Shown here one piece after another: positions 24,064-32,538 of a stretch of DNA of 64,000 nt (position 1 is the stretch's first letter; each line of letters starts with the position of its first letter). Origin of the DNA: UBA7803 sp036381275 (lineage in GTDB: Bacteria > Pseudomonadota > Gammaproteobacteria > Pseudomonadales > Azotimanducaceae); assembly GCA_036381275.1 (NCBI GenBank), contig DASVDC010000147.1, forward strand, positions 1 to 64,000. The letters run 5' to 3'. The notes beneath the pieces were generated by a model. That model was not told where the DNA came from. It was given only the letters and a program-made list of their open reading frames with translations, and ran no database searches. Both the position numbers and the translations under genes were made by a program.

Positions 24064-25293
24064 GTGAGCACGCAAACCAGGAGCCCTGCCGACGTGATCG
24101 TGGTCGGCAATTCCTCCGATGACCCCTTCGCGATCGACGTCGCCTTTTCGGTCGGCCAGACGGACGACATTGCCGACCTGATCAGCATGAAGACGTTCGC
24201 GAACTCGGAGTTCTGCCCGCGGTTCATTTCCGACGAGAACGATTTCTCGCGGATCGGTCACCACCTCGACGGCAAGACCGTGGTGATCGTCAGCACCTCC
24301 AGCCGCGCCGTCAGCCGGCAGACGCTGGCGATGCGCACGATGCTGATGGCGCGCGCGGCGAAGGAGAACGGCGCGGTCGAAGTGGTGCTGGTGGAGCCGG
24401 ATCTCTACTACAGCGCGCAGGATCGGGGGCCGCGGCGTGAGCTCGGCGAGAACCCGGAGGAGCGCGATCTGCGCGACCTGAAGAAGTTCGACGGTCAGCC
24501 GTACACAGCGAAGCTGTACGGCCAGATGCTGAAGCTCGCCGGCGTCGACCGTGTGCTCACCGTGCACAACCACTCGGTGGCCGTGCAGCGCATGTTCCAC
24601 GAGATCTTCGAGGGACGCTTTCACAACCTGATGCCCTACGAGATCTACGTCGACTATCTGAAGAACTCCGACATCGTGCACTACGGGCCGGAGGGCGAGG
24701 GGCTCGCGCTGTGTGCGCCCGATCAGGGTGCGCGGGATTTCGTGAAGGAGATGTACCGCCAGCTCGGGTTGCCGAAGGCCAAGTTCATCCTGCTCGACAA
24801 GGAACGCTCCGGTGAGCGCGAGGTACAGATCCGGCTGCATCCGCAGAGCGAGAGCACGTTCGAGGAGATCCGCGGTCACGACGTGGTGCTGCTGGACGAC
24901 ATGGTGCGCACCGGCTCCACCGTGGTGAAGACCTGTCAGTTCCTGAAACAGATCGAGCCCGGCCGGCTGGTGTTCGCCGTGACACACTTCTATGCCAGCG
25001 AAGAAGGCCGGCAGAAGATGGCGAACACCGCGATCGACGAGATCCTGACGCTGAACACGCTGCCGACGATTCTGAACCGCGACGAGCAGGGGCGGCTGCG
25101 CCGCAAGATGGTGGTGCTCAAGATCGAGGGCTGGCTCGGCCGTCAGCTCTGCCGGATCCTCGGCCTCCCGGTGCGGCAGAGCAGCAGCCTCTATCAGATC
25201 GACATGTCCTCGAAGAACCCGCGCTTCATCCGCAAGATCTGGTCGAACGATCAGCTTCCCGATCTGCACGCGGAACGTGAGCGCCGCGCCTGA
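24064..25293 (+). CDS. Divergent ribose-phosphate pyrophosphokinase-like protein
   Basis: A 409-residue protein of the PRPP synthetase/phosphoribosyltransferase fold, longer than the ~315 of standard Prs. The PRPP loop reads VVLLDDMVRTGSTV instead of the usual DDMIDTGGT, and the flexible-loop region has its own insertions (RRELGENPEERDLRDL). The N-terminal segment matches the Prs-like split domain. The chosen start is the GTG at 24064; a TTG at 24001 is in frame but less plausible. Whether it makes PRPP or acts on another ribose phosphate is not clear. It is transcribed alone and is not near purine genes. Confidence 0.75.
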   Translation: MSTQTRSPADVIVVGNSSDDPFAIDVAFSVGQTDDIADLISMKTFANSEFCPRFISDENDFSRIGHHLDGKTVVIVSTSSRAVSRQTLAMRTMLMARAAKENGAVEVVLVEPDLYYSAQDRGPRRELGENPEERDLRDLKKFDGQPYTAKLYGQMLKLAGVDRVLTVHNHSVAVQRMFHEIFEGRFHNLMPYEIYVDYLKNSDIVHYGPEGEGLALCAPDQGARDFVKEMYRQLGLPKAKFILLDKERSGEREVQIRLHPQSESTFEEIRGHDVVLLDDMVRTGSTVVKTCQFLKQIEPGRLVFAVTHFYASEEGRQKMANTAIDEILTLNTLPTILNRDEQGRLRRKMVVLKIEGWLGRQLCRILGLPVRQSSSLYQIDMSSKNPRFIRKIWSNDQLPDLHAERERRA

Positions 25294-25354
25294 CGCGGAT
25301 TCAATCGCCGACGGCAGAGTGGTATAAGTCAACCGCTATGCGAATCGAGCGGCG

Positions 25355-26764
25355 GTGGTGACGCAGGGCGGCCTCGAAGGCGGGATCAGCAGAAGCAACG
25401 TCTGGCTGTACGGCGCGGTCGGGATGCCGCTGGCGCTGCTCGGCTACCCCCTCGGCATCTGGCTGCCCCGCGCGTACGACACCTACATCGGTCTCGAAAC
25501 CGCCGCGGTGGGTGCGGTGATCACCATCGCCGCGCTGTTCGATGCGGTCACCGACCCGATGATGGGTTACGCGTCCGACCGCTTCCGCACCCGCTGGGGC
25601 CGGCGCCGGCCGTGGGTGCTCGGCGGCGCGCCGTTTCTCGCGCTGGCGCTGTACTTCCTGCTGAATCCGGAGCAGGGCGATACCGTCTATTACCTGGCGT
25701 TCTGGTTCGTCTTCCTGCGCATCGGCACGACCATGCTCGGCGTGCCCTACGCCGCGTGGGGCATGGAACTGTCGCGCGACTACGACACCCGTACGCGCCT
25801 GCAGGCGTCGCGGGAAGTGTTCGTGCTGATCGGGCTGATCGTCGCCGCGGCGATTCCGGCGGTGGTGGAATACCTGTACCGCGAGGACACCACGGCGGTG
25901 CAGGTGCTCGAGTCGTACACCTGGCTCGCGGTGCCGCTGCTGCTGGTGGTGCCGCTGATCGTCGTGCTGCGTCTGCCGGAACCGCCGCCGAGCACCCGCG
26001 AAGGGGTGGTGCCGTTCGTCGGCTCGCTCGGCCTGATGTACCGCAACAAGCTGTTCCTGCGGGCGCTCGGCATCGAGCTGCTGGTCGGCGGCGGCGAAGC
26101 GTTCCGCAATGCGCTGTCGTTGTACTTCATCCAGGACTACATCGGCGCCACGTTCGCCGGTGTGCTGTACTGCGTGTACTTCGGGATGGGACTCGCCGCG
26201 ATCCCGGTGTGGAACCATCTGGCGCGCCGCTTCGGCAAGCACCGTTCGCTGTCCGTGGCCATCATCCTGGTCAGCATCGTGAGCGTCGCGATCTTCACGC
26301 TCGATCACGGCCAGATCGCCGCGTTCTACGTGCTGTTCGCGGTGAAGGGGTTCTGCTTCGGCTCGTTCGCGTATCTGCCCCGGGCGATGGTGGCGGACGT
26401 GGTGGACCTCGACACGCTGCGCACCGGCGACGCCCGCACGGGCGGCTACTTCTCGATCTTCAATTTCATGACGAAGACCGCGCAGGCGTTCAGCGGCCCG
26501 GCACTGGTCGCGCTGGCGCTGGTCGGTTACGACACCAGCCTCGGCGCCACCAACACGGCCGCAGAGCTGACCTGGTTGGGCGTGCTCTATGCGATCGTGC
26601 CGACGGTGTCGTTCTCGGTCGCGCTGTACCTCGCCTGGACGTGGCCGCTCACGGCCGAGAAACATGCGCAGCTCGAGCGCCTGCTGGCCCGGCGCGAGCA
26701 GCGCCGCCGGCGCGTTGCGGCCGGCGGCACGCCGCTCGCCGACGGTGCCGCGACGCCGGTCTGA
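25355..26764 (+). CDS. GPH-type MFS cation:sugar symporter
   Basis: A 469-residue inner-membrane transporter with 12 predicted helices. The N-terminal half has the glycoside-pentoside-hexuronide signature FDAVTDPMMGYASDRFRTRW, in which the Asp-Pro-Met motif (DPMMG) is characteristic of MelB/GPH carriers. A Lys/Arg-rich C-terminal tail follows the last helix. It starts at GTG (25355); GCGGCGGTG offers only a weak ribosome-binding site. The substrate could be a sugar or other glycoside, but no sugar-degradation gene is adjacent. Confidence 0.83.
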   Translation: MVTQGGLEGGISRSNVWLYGAVGMPLALLGYPLGIWLPRAYDTYIGLETAAVGAVITIAALFDAVTDPMMGYASDRFRTRWGRRRPWVLGGAPFLALALYFLLNPEQGDTVYYLAFWFVFLRIGTTMLGVPYAAWGMELSRDYDTRTRLQASREVFVLIGLIVAAAIPAVVEYLYREDTTAVQVLESYTWLAVPLLLVVPLIVVLRLPEPPPSTREGVVPFVGSLGLMYRNKLFLRALGIELLVGGGEAFRNALSLYFIQDYIGATFAGVLYCVYFGMGLAAIPVWNHLARRFGKHRSLSVAIILVSIVSVAIFTLDHGQIAAFYVLFAVKGFCFGSFAYLPRAMVADVVDLDTLRTGDARTGGYFSIFNFMTKTAQAFSGPALVALALVGYDTSLGATNTAAELTWLGVLYAIVPTVSFSVALYLAWTWPLTAEKHAQLERLLARREQRRRRVAAGGTPLADGAATPV

Positions 26765-26768
26765 CGGA

Positions 26769-27095
26769 TCAGCTCTGGTCCTTCGAGCCCGGCAGCGCGG
26801 CGAGCAGCGCCTCGTCCACTTTTCCGGTGGCGGCGTAGGCGGTCAGACGCTGGTCGTCGATACTCATCACGATTTCCTCGGTGACGGCGTCGACACACGA
26901 GCGCCAGGCCCGCAGCCCCGGAGTTCCGGCGGTGTAGCTGCGGCAGAAATCCCGGGCTGCCGACTCGATGCGGCCATGGGTGACGGCGATGCCGTCGAGC
27001 GTCGCGAGATCGTCGGGCGACCAGCGGAACGACGTGTCGGCTGCGGCCGCTCCGGAGAGGGTCAGAGCGGCGACGGCGAAAGCGAACTTGTGCAT
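26769..27095 (-). CDS. UrcA-family secreted protein
   Basis: A 108-residue protein with a signal peptide (MHKFAFAVAALTLSGAAAA, cleavage near residue 19) and a short mature domain fitting the UrcA family, small secreted proteins with a conserved paired-cysteine helix (ARDFCRSYTAG ... WRSCVDAVTEEIV). GGAGAAG lies before the ATG. UrcA proteins are common in sphingomonads and some Gammaproteobacteria, but their function is not established. It is divergent from ribH across about 110 bases, and convergent with the GPH transporter. Confidence 0.72.
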   Translation of the reverse strand: MHKFAFAVAALTLSGAAAADTSFRWSPDDLATLDGIAVTHGRIESAARDFCRSYTAGTPGLRAWRSCVDAVTEEIVMSIDDQRLTAYAATGKVDEALLAALPGSKDQS

Positions 27096-27204
27096 GTGCT
27101 TCTCCGTTGGCGACGCGCGGGATGCGCTCGAACGGGAAGATGCGCGAGCGGGCGAAACGGTCGCAGGTGTGTCGGGTCGTCTGCTCGGGTTATGCTTGCG
27201 CCCC

Positions 27205-27699
27205 ATGGCCAAGAGCACCATCGACCTCGACCGACTGCCGCGCATCGATCGGCCCGGCCGCATCGCGATCCTGTGCTCCAAGTGGTACCCGGAGCTGGTG
27301 GAGAGCATGGCTTCGGCGTGCCGCGGGGTGCTGGAGCGGGCGGGCTACCGGCGCATCGAGACGCACGTGCTGCCGGGCTCGCTCGAGCTGCCGCTCGCGG
27401 CCGCCGACCTGCTCGCCGAGGACCGCGCCGGCGAGCTCGACGCGATCGTCTGCTTCGGCGTGATCGTCAAGGGCGAGACGCTGCACTTCGAGATGATCAG
27501 CAACGCGTGCATGAACGGGCTGGCCCGGGTCAGCCTGGACTACCGGCGGCCGGTGGTGGTGGAAGTGCTGCCCGTGCTCGACATCGAGCACGCCCGCGCC
27601 CGAGCCGGCGACGACGAGTACAACAAGGGGTACGAGGCGGCCGCGGCGGCGCTCGAGATGATCGCCTGGCGCCGCCGGGTCACGACTGGGCCTGCCTGA
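27205..27699 (+). CDS. ribH: 6,7-dimethyl-8-ribityllumazine synthase (stand-alone, divergent)
   Basis: A 164-residue lumazine synthase that condenses 5-amino-6-ribitylaminouracil with dihydroxybutanone phosphate in riboflavin synthesis. Conserved features are PGSLELP (residues about 57-63), GVIVKGETLHFEMISNA with the catalytic His, and the C-terminal NKGYEAAAAALEM. The segment RPVVVEVLPVLDIEHARARAG differs from the usual TPVAFGVLTTDT, and the N-terminal IAILCSKWYPELV is also divergent, reminiscent of second-type (RibH2-like) enzymes. It stands apart from other rib genes and overlaps the 3' end of smpB by 20 bases, so it may be a second, specialised copy. Confidence 0.84.
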   Translation: MAKSTIDLDRLPRIDRPGRIAILCSKWYPELVESMASACRGVLERAGYRRIETHVLPGSLELPLAAADLLAEDRAGELDAIVCFGVIVKGETLHFEMISNACMNGLARVSLDYRRPVVVEVLPVLDIEHARARAGDDEYNKGYEAAAAALEMIAWRRRVTTGPA

Positions 27700-28159
27700 G
27701 CAGGCGTTCCTTCTGGCGGTTCCACTCGCGGGCCTTCTCGGTGGCCCGCTTGTCATGCTGCTTCTTCCCTTTGGCGAGCGCGAGCTCGCACTTCACCCGG
27801 GGACCCTTCCAGTACAGCGCCGTGGCGATGCAGGTGTAACCCTTCTGTTGCGTCGCCGCGTGAATCTGCGCGATCTCCCGGGCGTGCAGCAGGAGCTTGC
27901 GGGTGCGCTGCGGATCGGGCACCACGTGCGTGGAAGCGCTGGGGAGCGGCGTGATGTTCGCGCCGAGCAGCCACGCCTCACCGTCCTTGATCAGCACGTA
28001 GGAGTCGACGAGCTGTACCTTGCCTTCGCGCAGGCTCTTCACCTCCCAGCCCTCGAGCGCGATCCCGGCCTCGAAGCGTTCTTCGAGGTGATAATCGTGC
28101 CGGGCGCGCCGGTTCACCGCGATGGTGCCGGGCGGCGTCTTGCGCTTGACCTTGCTCAT
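27680..28159 (-). CDS. smpB: SmpB, tmRNA-binding protein
   Basis: A 159-residue OB-fold RNA-binding protein that binds the tRNA-like domain of tmRNA and delivers it to stalled ribosomes. The core NRRARHDYHLEERFEAGIAL, GWEVKSLREGK and the C-terminal lysine-rich WNRQKERLL tail are typical. A perfect TATAAT lies exactly six bases before the ATG with no visible ribosome-binding site, so the transcript may be leaderless. It lies next to the sodium transporter and converges with ribH, and belongs to the smpB/ratA/rnfH/bamE/recN neighbourhood. ssrA is about 23 kb away. Confidence 0.95.
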   Translation of the reverse strand: MSKVKRKTPPGTIAVNRRARHDYHLEERFEAGIALEGWEVKSLREGKVQLVDSYVLIKDGEAWLLGANITPLPSASTHVVPDPQRTRKLLLHAREIAQIHAATQQKGYTCIATALYWKGPRVKCELALAKGKKQHDKRATEKAREWNRQKERLLRQAQS

Positions 28160-28165
28160 CGGCCG

Positions 28166-28171
28166 ATTATA
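28166..28171 (-). promoter_or_regulatory. smpB -10 element (leaderless transcript candidate)
   Basis: On the minus strand TATAAT is followed by CGGCCG and then the smpB ATG, so with the normal six-base distance the first transcribed base would be the A of the start codon. No good -35 hexamer is seen. Confidence 0.5.
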
Positions 28172-28240
28172 GGGGCGATGGTTGTGGCGGTTATACCGTT
28201 ACGCCACAATGCGCCGCCATCACCGGCAACTGAGGCGATG

Positions 28241-29623
28241 ATGGCCGCACGCAGCGAATCGCGGCATGGGATGTGGTCCGGCCGTTGGCTGTTCATTCTC
28301 GCGGCCGCGGGATCCGCGGTCGGCCTCGGCAACATCTGGAAGTTCCCGTATCTGGCCGGCGCGAACGGCGGCGCCGCGTTCGTGCTGATCTACCTCGCGT
28401 GCATCGCGCTGGTCGGCGTTCCGATCATGATGGCCGAGGTGATGCTGGGCCGCGAAGGCCGGCAGAGCCCCATCAACACGATGCGCGCGCTGGTGCGGCA
28501 GCACCACCGTCATCCCGCCTGGGTGCTGATCGGCTGGCTCGGCGTGATCGCCGGCTTCCTGATCCTGTCGTACTACGTGGTGATCGCCGGATGGGCGCTG
28601 CACTACATCGTCGAGATGGCGCGTGGCGCGCTGGCCGGTGCGACTGCGGCCGAAGCCTCCGGCCGGTTCGAGAGTTTCCTGCAGAGCCCGTGGCGGGTCG
28701 TGCTCTGGCAGACCGTTTTCATGGCCTGGACCGTCTACATCATCGGACGCGGCGTTGTGAAGGGGCTCGAAGCGGCGATCCGCTGGTTCATGCCGCTCCT
28801 GTTCCTGATCATGATCGTGCTGCTCGGTTACGCGCTGACCACCGACGGCTTCCGCCAGGGCTTCGAGTTCATGTTCGGGTTCGACTGGGCGGAGGTGAGC
28901 GGCGAGACGGTTCTGGCTGCAATGGGTCAGGCGTTCTTCACGCTGAGTCTCGGCATGGGCGCGATGATGGCGTACGGGGCGTACCTGCCGAGCAACACCT
29001 CCATCGGCAGCGCCGTGGCCACCATCGTACTGCTGGATACGCTGGTGGCGCTCACGGCCGGGCTCGTCATCTTCCCGATCGTGTTCACCAACGGCCTGCA
29101 GCCGGATCAGGGCCCCGGCCTGATGTTCGTCACGCTGCCGCTCGCGTTCGGCAACATGCCGCTCGGCAGCCTGTTCGGCACCTTGTTCTTCGTGCTGGTG
29201 GCGTTCGCGGCCATCACGTCGGCGATCTCCATCGCCGAGCCGACGCTCGCCTATCTGGTCGAGACGTACAACGCCAAGCGCCGGCGGGTGTCGGTCTCGA
29301 TCGGGGTGATCGCCTGGATCATCGGCCTCGGCACGGCGTTCTCGTTCAACCTCTGGAGCGACGTGCACTTCGGCGGCCAGCGCACGTTCTTCGAGCTGGT
29401 CGACCACGTCTCGCAGAACATCATGCTGCCGGTCGGCGGCATGCTGATCGCGCTGTTCGCGGCGTGGGCGCTGCCGAAGACGGTGATCGGCGCGCAGCTC
29501 GGTTTCCAGGCGGGCTGGGCGAACGTGCTGTGGAAGCTGATCGCCGGGGTGGTGGCGCCGCTCGGGGTGCTCGCGGTGTTCCTGGTGCAATCGGGCCTGG
29601 TACGGGGCGTGTTCGCGCCGTGA
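28241..29623 (+). CDS. Sodium-dependent NSS-family transporter
   Basis: A 460-residue inner-membrane protein with about 11-12 helices. The first helix GSAVGLGNIWKFPYLAGANG holds the Na+ and substrate sites, and helix 6 (GMGAMMAYGAYLPSN) and helix 8 (AAITSAISIAEPTLAYLVE) are conserved. It is similar to bacterial SNF-type carriers such as MhsT and LeuT. Two consecutive ATG codons, at 28238 and 28241, follow GAGGCG; the second has better spacing. It probably takes up an amino acid. The gene is divergent from smpB. Na+ coupling fits the PomAB-type motor. Confidence 0.85.
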   Translation: MAARSESRHGMWSGRWLFILAAAGSAVGLGNIWKFPYLAGANGGAAFVLIYLACIALVGVPIMMAEVMLGREGRQSPINTMRALVRQHHRHPAWVLIGWLGVIAGFLILSYYVVIAGWALHYIVEMARGALAGATAAEASGRFESFLQSPWRVVLWQTVFMAWTVYIIGRGVVKGLEAAIRWFMPLLFLIMIVLLGYALTTDGFRQGFEFMFGFDWAEVSGETVLAAMGQAFFTLSLGMGAMMAYGAYLPSNTSIGSAVATIVLLDTLVALTAGLVIFPIVFTNGLQPDQGPGLMFVTLPLAFGNMPLGSLFGTLFFVLVAFAAITSAISIAEPTLAYLVETYNAKRRRVSVSIGVIAWIIGLGTAFSFNLWSDVHFGGQRTFFELVDHVSQNIMLPVGGMLIALFAAWALPKTVIGAQLGFQAGWANVLWKLIAGVVAPLGVLAVFLVQSGLVRGVFAP

Positions 29624-29642
29624 ACAGCTCGGGAGCCACAGG

Positions 29643-30086
29643 GTGCCGGTGATCCACCGCAAGGCTCTGCTGCCGCTGCCCGTCGGCGCGGTGTTCGACG
29701 TGGTCTGGGACGTGCGCCGGTATCCGGACTTTCTGCCGTGGTGCGACGAGGCCAGCGTGCTGGAGGAGCACGACCGGGAGGTGGTGGCGGAGCTGTCGAT
29801 CCGGGCGCTCGGCCTGCACGAGCGCTTCACCACCCGCAACGTGATGATCCCGTACGAGCGTATCGAGCTGCATCTGGTGTCCGGTCCGTTCAAGACGTTC
29901 GAGGGCGCCTGGCACTTCAAACGCCTCGGCAACGACGAGGGCGCCCGGGTGGAGCTCGATCTGCGCTTCGAGCTCGCCGGTGCGCGCGCGCTGATCGGCG
30001 GGGCGTTCTCCGGTGTCTTCACGCGCGCGGCCGATCAGATGGTGGACGCGTTCTGCGAGCGCGCGATGGCGCTGAACCGCGTATGA
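29643..30086 (+). CDS. ratA: RatA/COQ10-type START-domain protein
   Basis: A 147-residue SRPBCC (START/Bet v1-like) protein that, in homologues, binds ubiquinone intermediates and is also described as the ribosome-association toxin RatA/PasT. The N-terminal MPVIHRKALLPLPVGAVFDV and the segment RYPDFLPWCDEASVLEE (about 27-43) are typical. It starts at GTG and ends with an ATGA overlap with rnfH, so translation of the two is coupled. The ratA-rnfH pair beside smpB is a classical arrangement. Confidence 0.9.
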   Translation: MPVIHRKALLPLPVGAVFDVVWDVRRYPDFLPWCDEASVLEEHDREVVAELSIRALGLHERFTTRNVMIPYERIELHLVSGPFKTFEGAWHFKRLGNDEGARVELDLRFELAGARALIGGAFSGVFTRAADQMVDAFCERAMALNRV

Positions 30087-30373
30087 CGGCGACGACGATC
30101 GAAGTGGAAGTGGTCTACGCGTTGCCGCGCCGGGCCCATCGGCTGACGCTGTCGCTGCCGGCGGGGGCCACGGTGGCGGATGCGCTCGCCGCGGTCGCCG
30201 ATCGCACGCCGTTCGACGGCCTCGACCTCGACGGCGCGCCGGTCGGGGTGTTCGGCGACCGGGCGGAGCGGGGCCGGCCGCTCCGGGACGGCGATCGCGT
30301 GGAGATCTACCGTCCGCTCGCGATCGATCCGCGTGAAGCGCGGCGCCGGCGGGCCCGCGCTGCCGGCCGCTAG
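30083..30373 (+). CDS. rnfH: RnfH-family ubiquitin-like protein
   Basis: A 96-residue protein with the ubiquitin-like beta-grasp fold of the RnfH/UPF0125 family. It is recognised by EVEVVYALPRRAHRLTLSLP, VADALAAV and the end GDRVEIYRPLAIDPREARRR. Its molecular role is unclear; it is found next to ratA (RatB in older naming). The ATG overlaps the ratA stop. The 3' end overlaps the convergent bamE stop by four bases, which is normal for this locus. Confidence 0.9.
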   Translation: MTATTIEVEVVYALPRRAHRLTLSLPAGATVADALAAVADRTPFDGLDLDGAPVGVFGDRAERGRPLRDGDRVEIYRPLAIDPREARRRRARAAGR

Positions 30374-30768
30374 GATTCGTCGTCCGTTTCGGCGTCGGCG
30401 GAGGCGCTGGCCGTCGTCGGCTCGTGTTCCTCCGTCGCCTTCGCCGACGACGGCGCGTAGTCGCCGGTGAAATACGCGAGGACGTCGTTCTCGAAGTACA
30501 GGCTGACCCGTTTCTGGTCGCTGTAGTAGCCCGGGATCTGCAGCGTGTAGATGTAGTCCCAACGATCCTTCTCGAACGCGTGCCGAAGCACCGGTTCACC
30601 CATCACGTAGGCGACCTGGCTGCGCGTCATGCCCGGCTTCAGCCGGTCGATCATTTCCTGGGTGATCACGTTGCCCTGCTGGACCGCGACCTTGTGGACC
30701 CGGGGCAGACTGCATCCCACCTGCGCGGCGAGCGCCGCCGCGAGCAGAGCGAGTATCAATGGACGCAT
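30370..30768 (-). CDS. bamE: Outer membrane assembly lipoprotein BamE
   Basis: A 132-residue lipoprotein of the BAM complex that helps fold beta-barrel proteins in the outer membrane. A signal peptide with lipobox LAAQVGC is present (lipidated Cys at residue 19). The two-repeat BamE fold core is visible in QEMIDRLKPGMTRSQVAYVMG and WDYIYTLQIPGYYSDQKRVS. The C-terminal tail (about 105-132) is acidic and low in complexity. It follows recN on the same strand, as in E. coli, and is convergent with rnfH. Confidence 0.93.
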   Translation of the reverse strand: MRPLILALLAAALAAQVGCSLPRVHKVAVQQGNVITQEMIDRLKPGMTRSQVAYVMGEPVLRHAFEKDRWDYIYTLQIPGYYSDQKRVSLYFENDVLAYFTGDYAPSSAKATEEHEPTTASASADAETDDES

Positions 30769-30831
30769 GGAGCTTCGCAGCGCATCGAAAAACAGCCGCG
30801 GATGGTAGTCGAGGCGTCGACCGGCGTCGAG

Positions 30832-32487
30832 CTACTCCACCGCTTCGTCGAGCAGACTCCGGGCATAGGCTCGCGACTTGTCGGTGATGCCCGCGCCGGC
30901 CAGCATCCGCGCGAGCTCCTCGACGCGCTTGTCGGCGCCGAGCGGCTCGATCGAGGTCTCCTGCCGCTCGTCCTTGCGTACCTGCAGGTGATGGTGCCCG
31001 AGCGCCGCCACCTGGGGCGCATGGGTCACGCAGATCACCTGCGAATGCGCGGCCAGCGAGCGCAGCAGCCGGCCGACCACGTCCGCGGTGGTGCCGCCGA
31101 CGCCGACGTCCGCTTCGTCGAGCACGAGGCAGGGCAGCGCCGATTTCTCCGCGGCGACCACCTGGATGGCCAGGCTGATGCGCGCCTGCTCACCCCCCGA
31201 GGCGATCCGGGCGAGCGGTCCGGCCGGATAGCGGGGGTTGGTGGTCACGTGGAATTCCACCGTTTCGAGCCCCGTTTCGCCGAGCGCGTCGGCGAACACC
31301 AGCTCGAGCTTGCCGCCCCTGATGCCGAGGGTCTCGATGCAGCGGCTCACCGCCTTCGCGAAGCCGCGCGCGGCCGCGCGGCGCGCTTTCGACAGCACCG
31401 CCGCCTGCCGGCGGTAGTCCGCCTCGGCGGCCGCGGCGGAGCGCTCCAGCGCCTCGAGCGCGGAACGGTCGGTGGAGATCGAGTCCAGCTCCCGACGCAG
31501 CTCGGCCGTGTGCTCCACCAGCCGCTCCGCCGGCACCCGGTGCTTGCGGGCCAGCTCGTGGATCGCGCCGAGGCGGCTGTCCAGCTCCGCCAGGTGCTCG
31601 GGATCGAGCTCGAGGGATTCGTCGTAGCTGCGCAGATCGCGCACCGCGTCGGTCAGCAGATCGTCCGCCGCGCGCAGCGCGTCGCGCGCCGCGGTGAGGC
31701 GCGGATGCTCGTCGTCGAGCCCGTCGAGCAGCCGGAGCACCCGACCGAGCGCGGCCTCCTCCTCCAGCGCGTTCAGCGAGGCGGCCACGGCCGCACGCAG
31801 GTCGTGGGCCTGGGACAGGCGCCGGTGCTCGGCTTCCACCGCTTCGAGCTCGCCGGCGCGCAGATCGAGCGCGTCCAGCTCGTCGAGCTCGTAGCCGAGA
31901 AGGCGGGCCCGGTCCTCGCGCTGGGCGAGGCTGCGGCTGAGCTCGGCGGCCTCCTGGCGGGCTTTCTGCCACTGCCGGAAGCTCGCGCGTACCTGGCGGC
32001 GCAGCTCGTGGTCGACCCCGTAGTCGTCCAGCAGCGCGAGCTGCACCTTGGGGTCGGCGAGGCGCTGGTTCTCATGCTGGCCGTGGATGTCCACCAGATC
32101 CTCGCAGAGTGCCCGCAGCACCTGCAGCGTGACCGGACTGCCGTTGATGAACGCGCGGGACCGGCCGTCGGCGCTCACTACCCGGCGCACCAGGCAGCGG
32201 CCGGGCTCCTCCGGGTCGGTGAGCGCTTGCTCATCGAGCAAGCGGCGCGAGGCCGGGTGGGCGCTCAGGTCGAACTCGGCGGTGACTTCGGCCCGCGAGG
32301 CGCCGGGGCGCACGGCGGTGCTGTCGGCGCGCTCACCGAGCACCAGGCCCAGCGCGCCGAGCAGGATCGATTTCCCGGCGCCGGATTCGCCGGTGATCAC
32401 CGTGAGGCCGCCGGAGAAGGCGATGTCCAGCGAAGCGACCAGGGCAAAGTCCCGGATCGTGAGCGCTTTGAGCACCGCGGTTGTCAT
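30832..32487 (-). CDS. recN: DNA repair protein RecN
   Basis: A 551-residue SMC-like ATPase that acts in double-strand break repair. The Walker A motif is GESGAGKS (33-40), the long coiled-coil arms occupy about residues 150-370, the ABC signature is SGGEQARISLAIQ and Walker B is CLVLDEADVGVGG near 450-470. The length is normal. It is divergent from hrcA and upstream of bamE. I see no clear LexA box in the 51-base spacer, so SOS control is not evident. Confidence 0.96.
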   Translation of the reverse strand: MTTAVLKALTIRDFALVASLDIAFSGGLTVITGESGAGKSILLGALGLVLGERADSTAVRPGASRAEVTAEFDLSAHPASRRLLDEQALTDPEEPGRCLVRRVVSADGRSRAFINGSPVTLQVLRALCEDLVDIHGQHENQRLADPKVQLALLDDYGVDHELRRQVRASFRQWQKARQEAAELSRSLAQREDRARLLGYELDELDALDLRAGELEAVEAEHRRLSQAHDLRAAVAASLNALEEEAALGRVLRLLDGLDDEHPRLTAARDALRAADDLLTDAVRDLRSYDESLELDPEHLAELDSRLGAIHELARKHRVPAERLVEHTAELRRELDSISTDRSALEALERSAAAAEADYRRQAAVLSKARRAAARGFAKAVSRCIETLGIRGGKLELVFADALGETGLETVEFHVTTNPRYPAGPLARIASGGEQARISLAIQVVAAEKSALPCLVLDEADVGVGGTTADVVGRLLRSLAAHSQVICVTHAPQVAALGHHHLQVRKDERQETSIEPLGADKRVEELARMLAGAGITDKSRAYARSLLDEAVE

Positions 32488-32538
32488 AGCTTGACGAGAG
32501 CCGGAGAAGGTTCATAACTTTCGCTTAGTTAGTTCGCA

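Noticed and set aside
32488..32538. LexA box upstream of recN
   Set aside because: No CTGT-N8-ACAG pattern was found in the short divergent spacer with hrcA.
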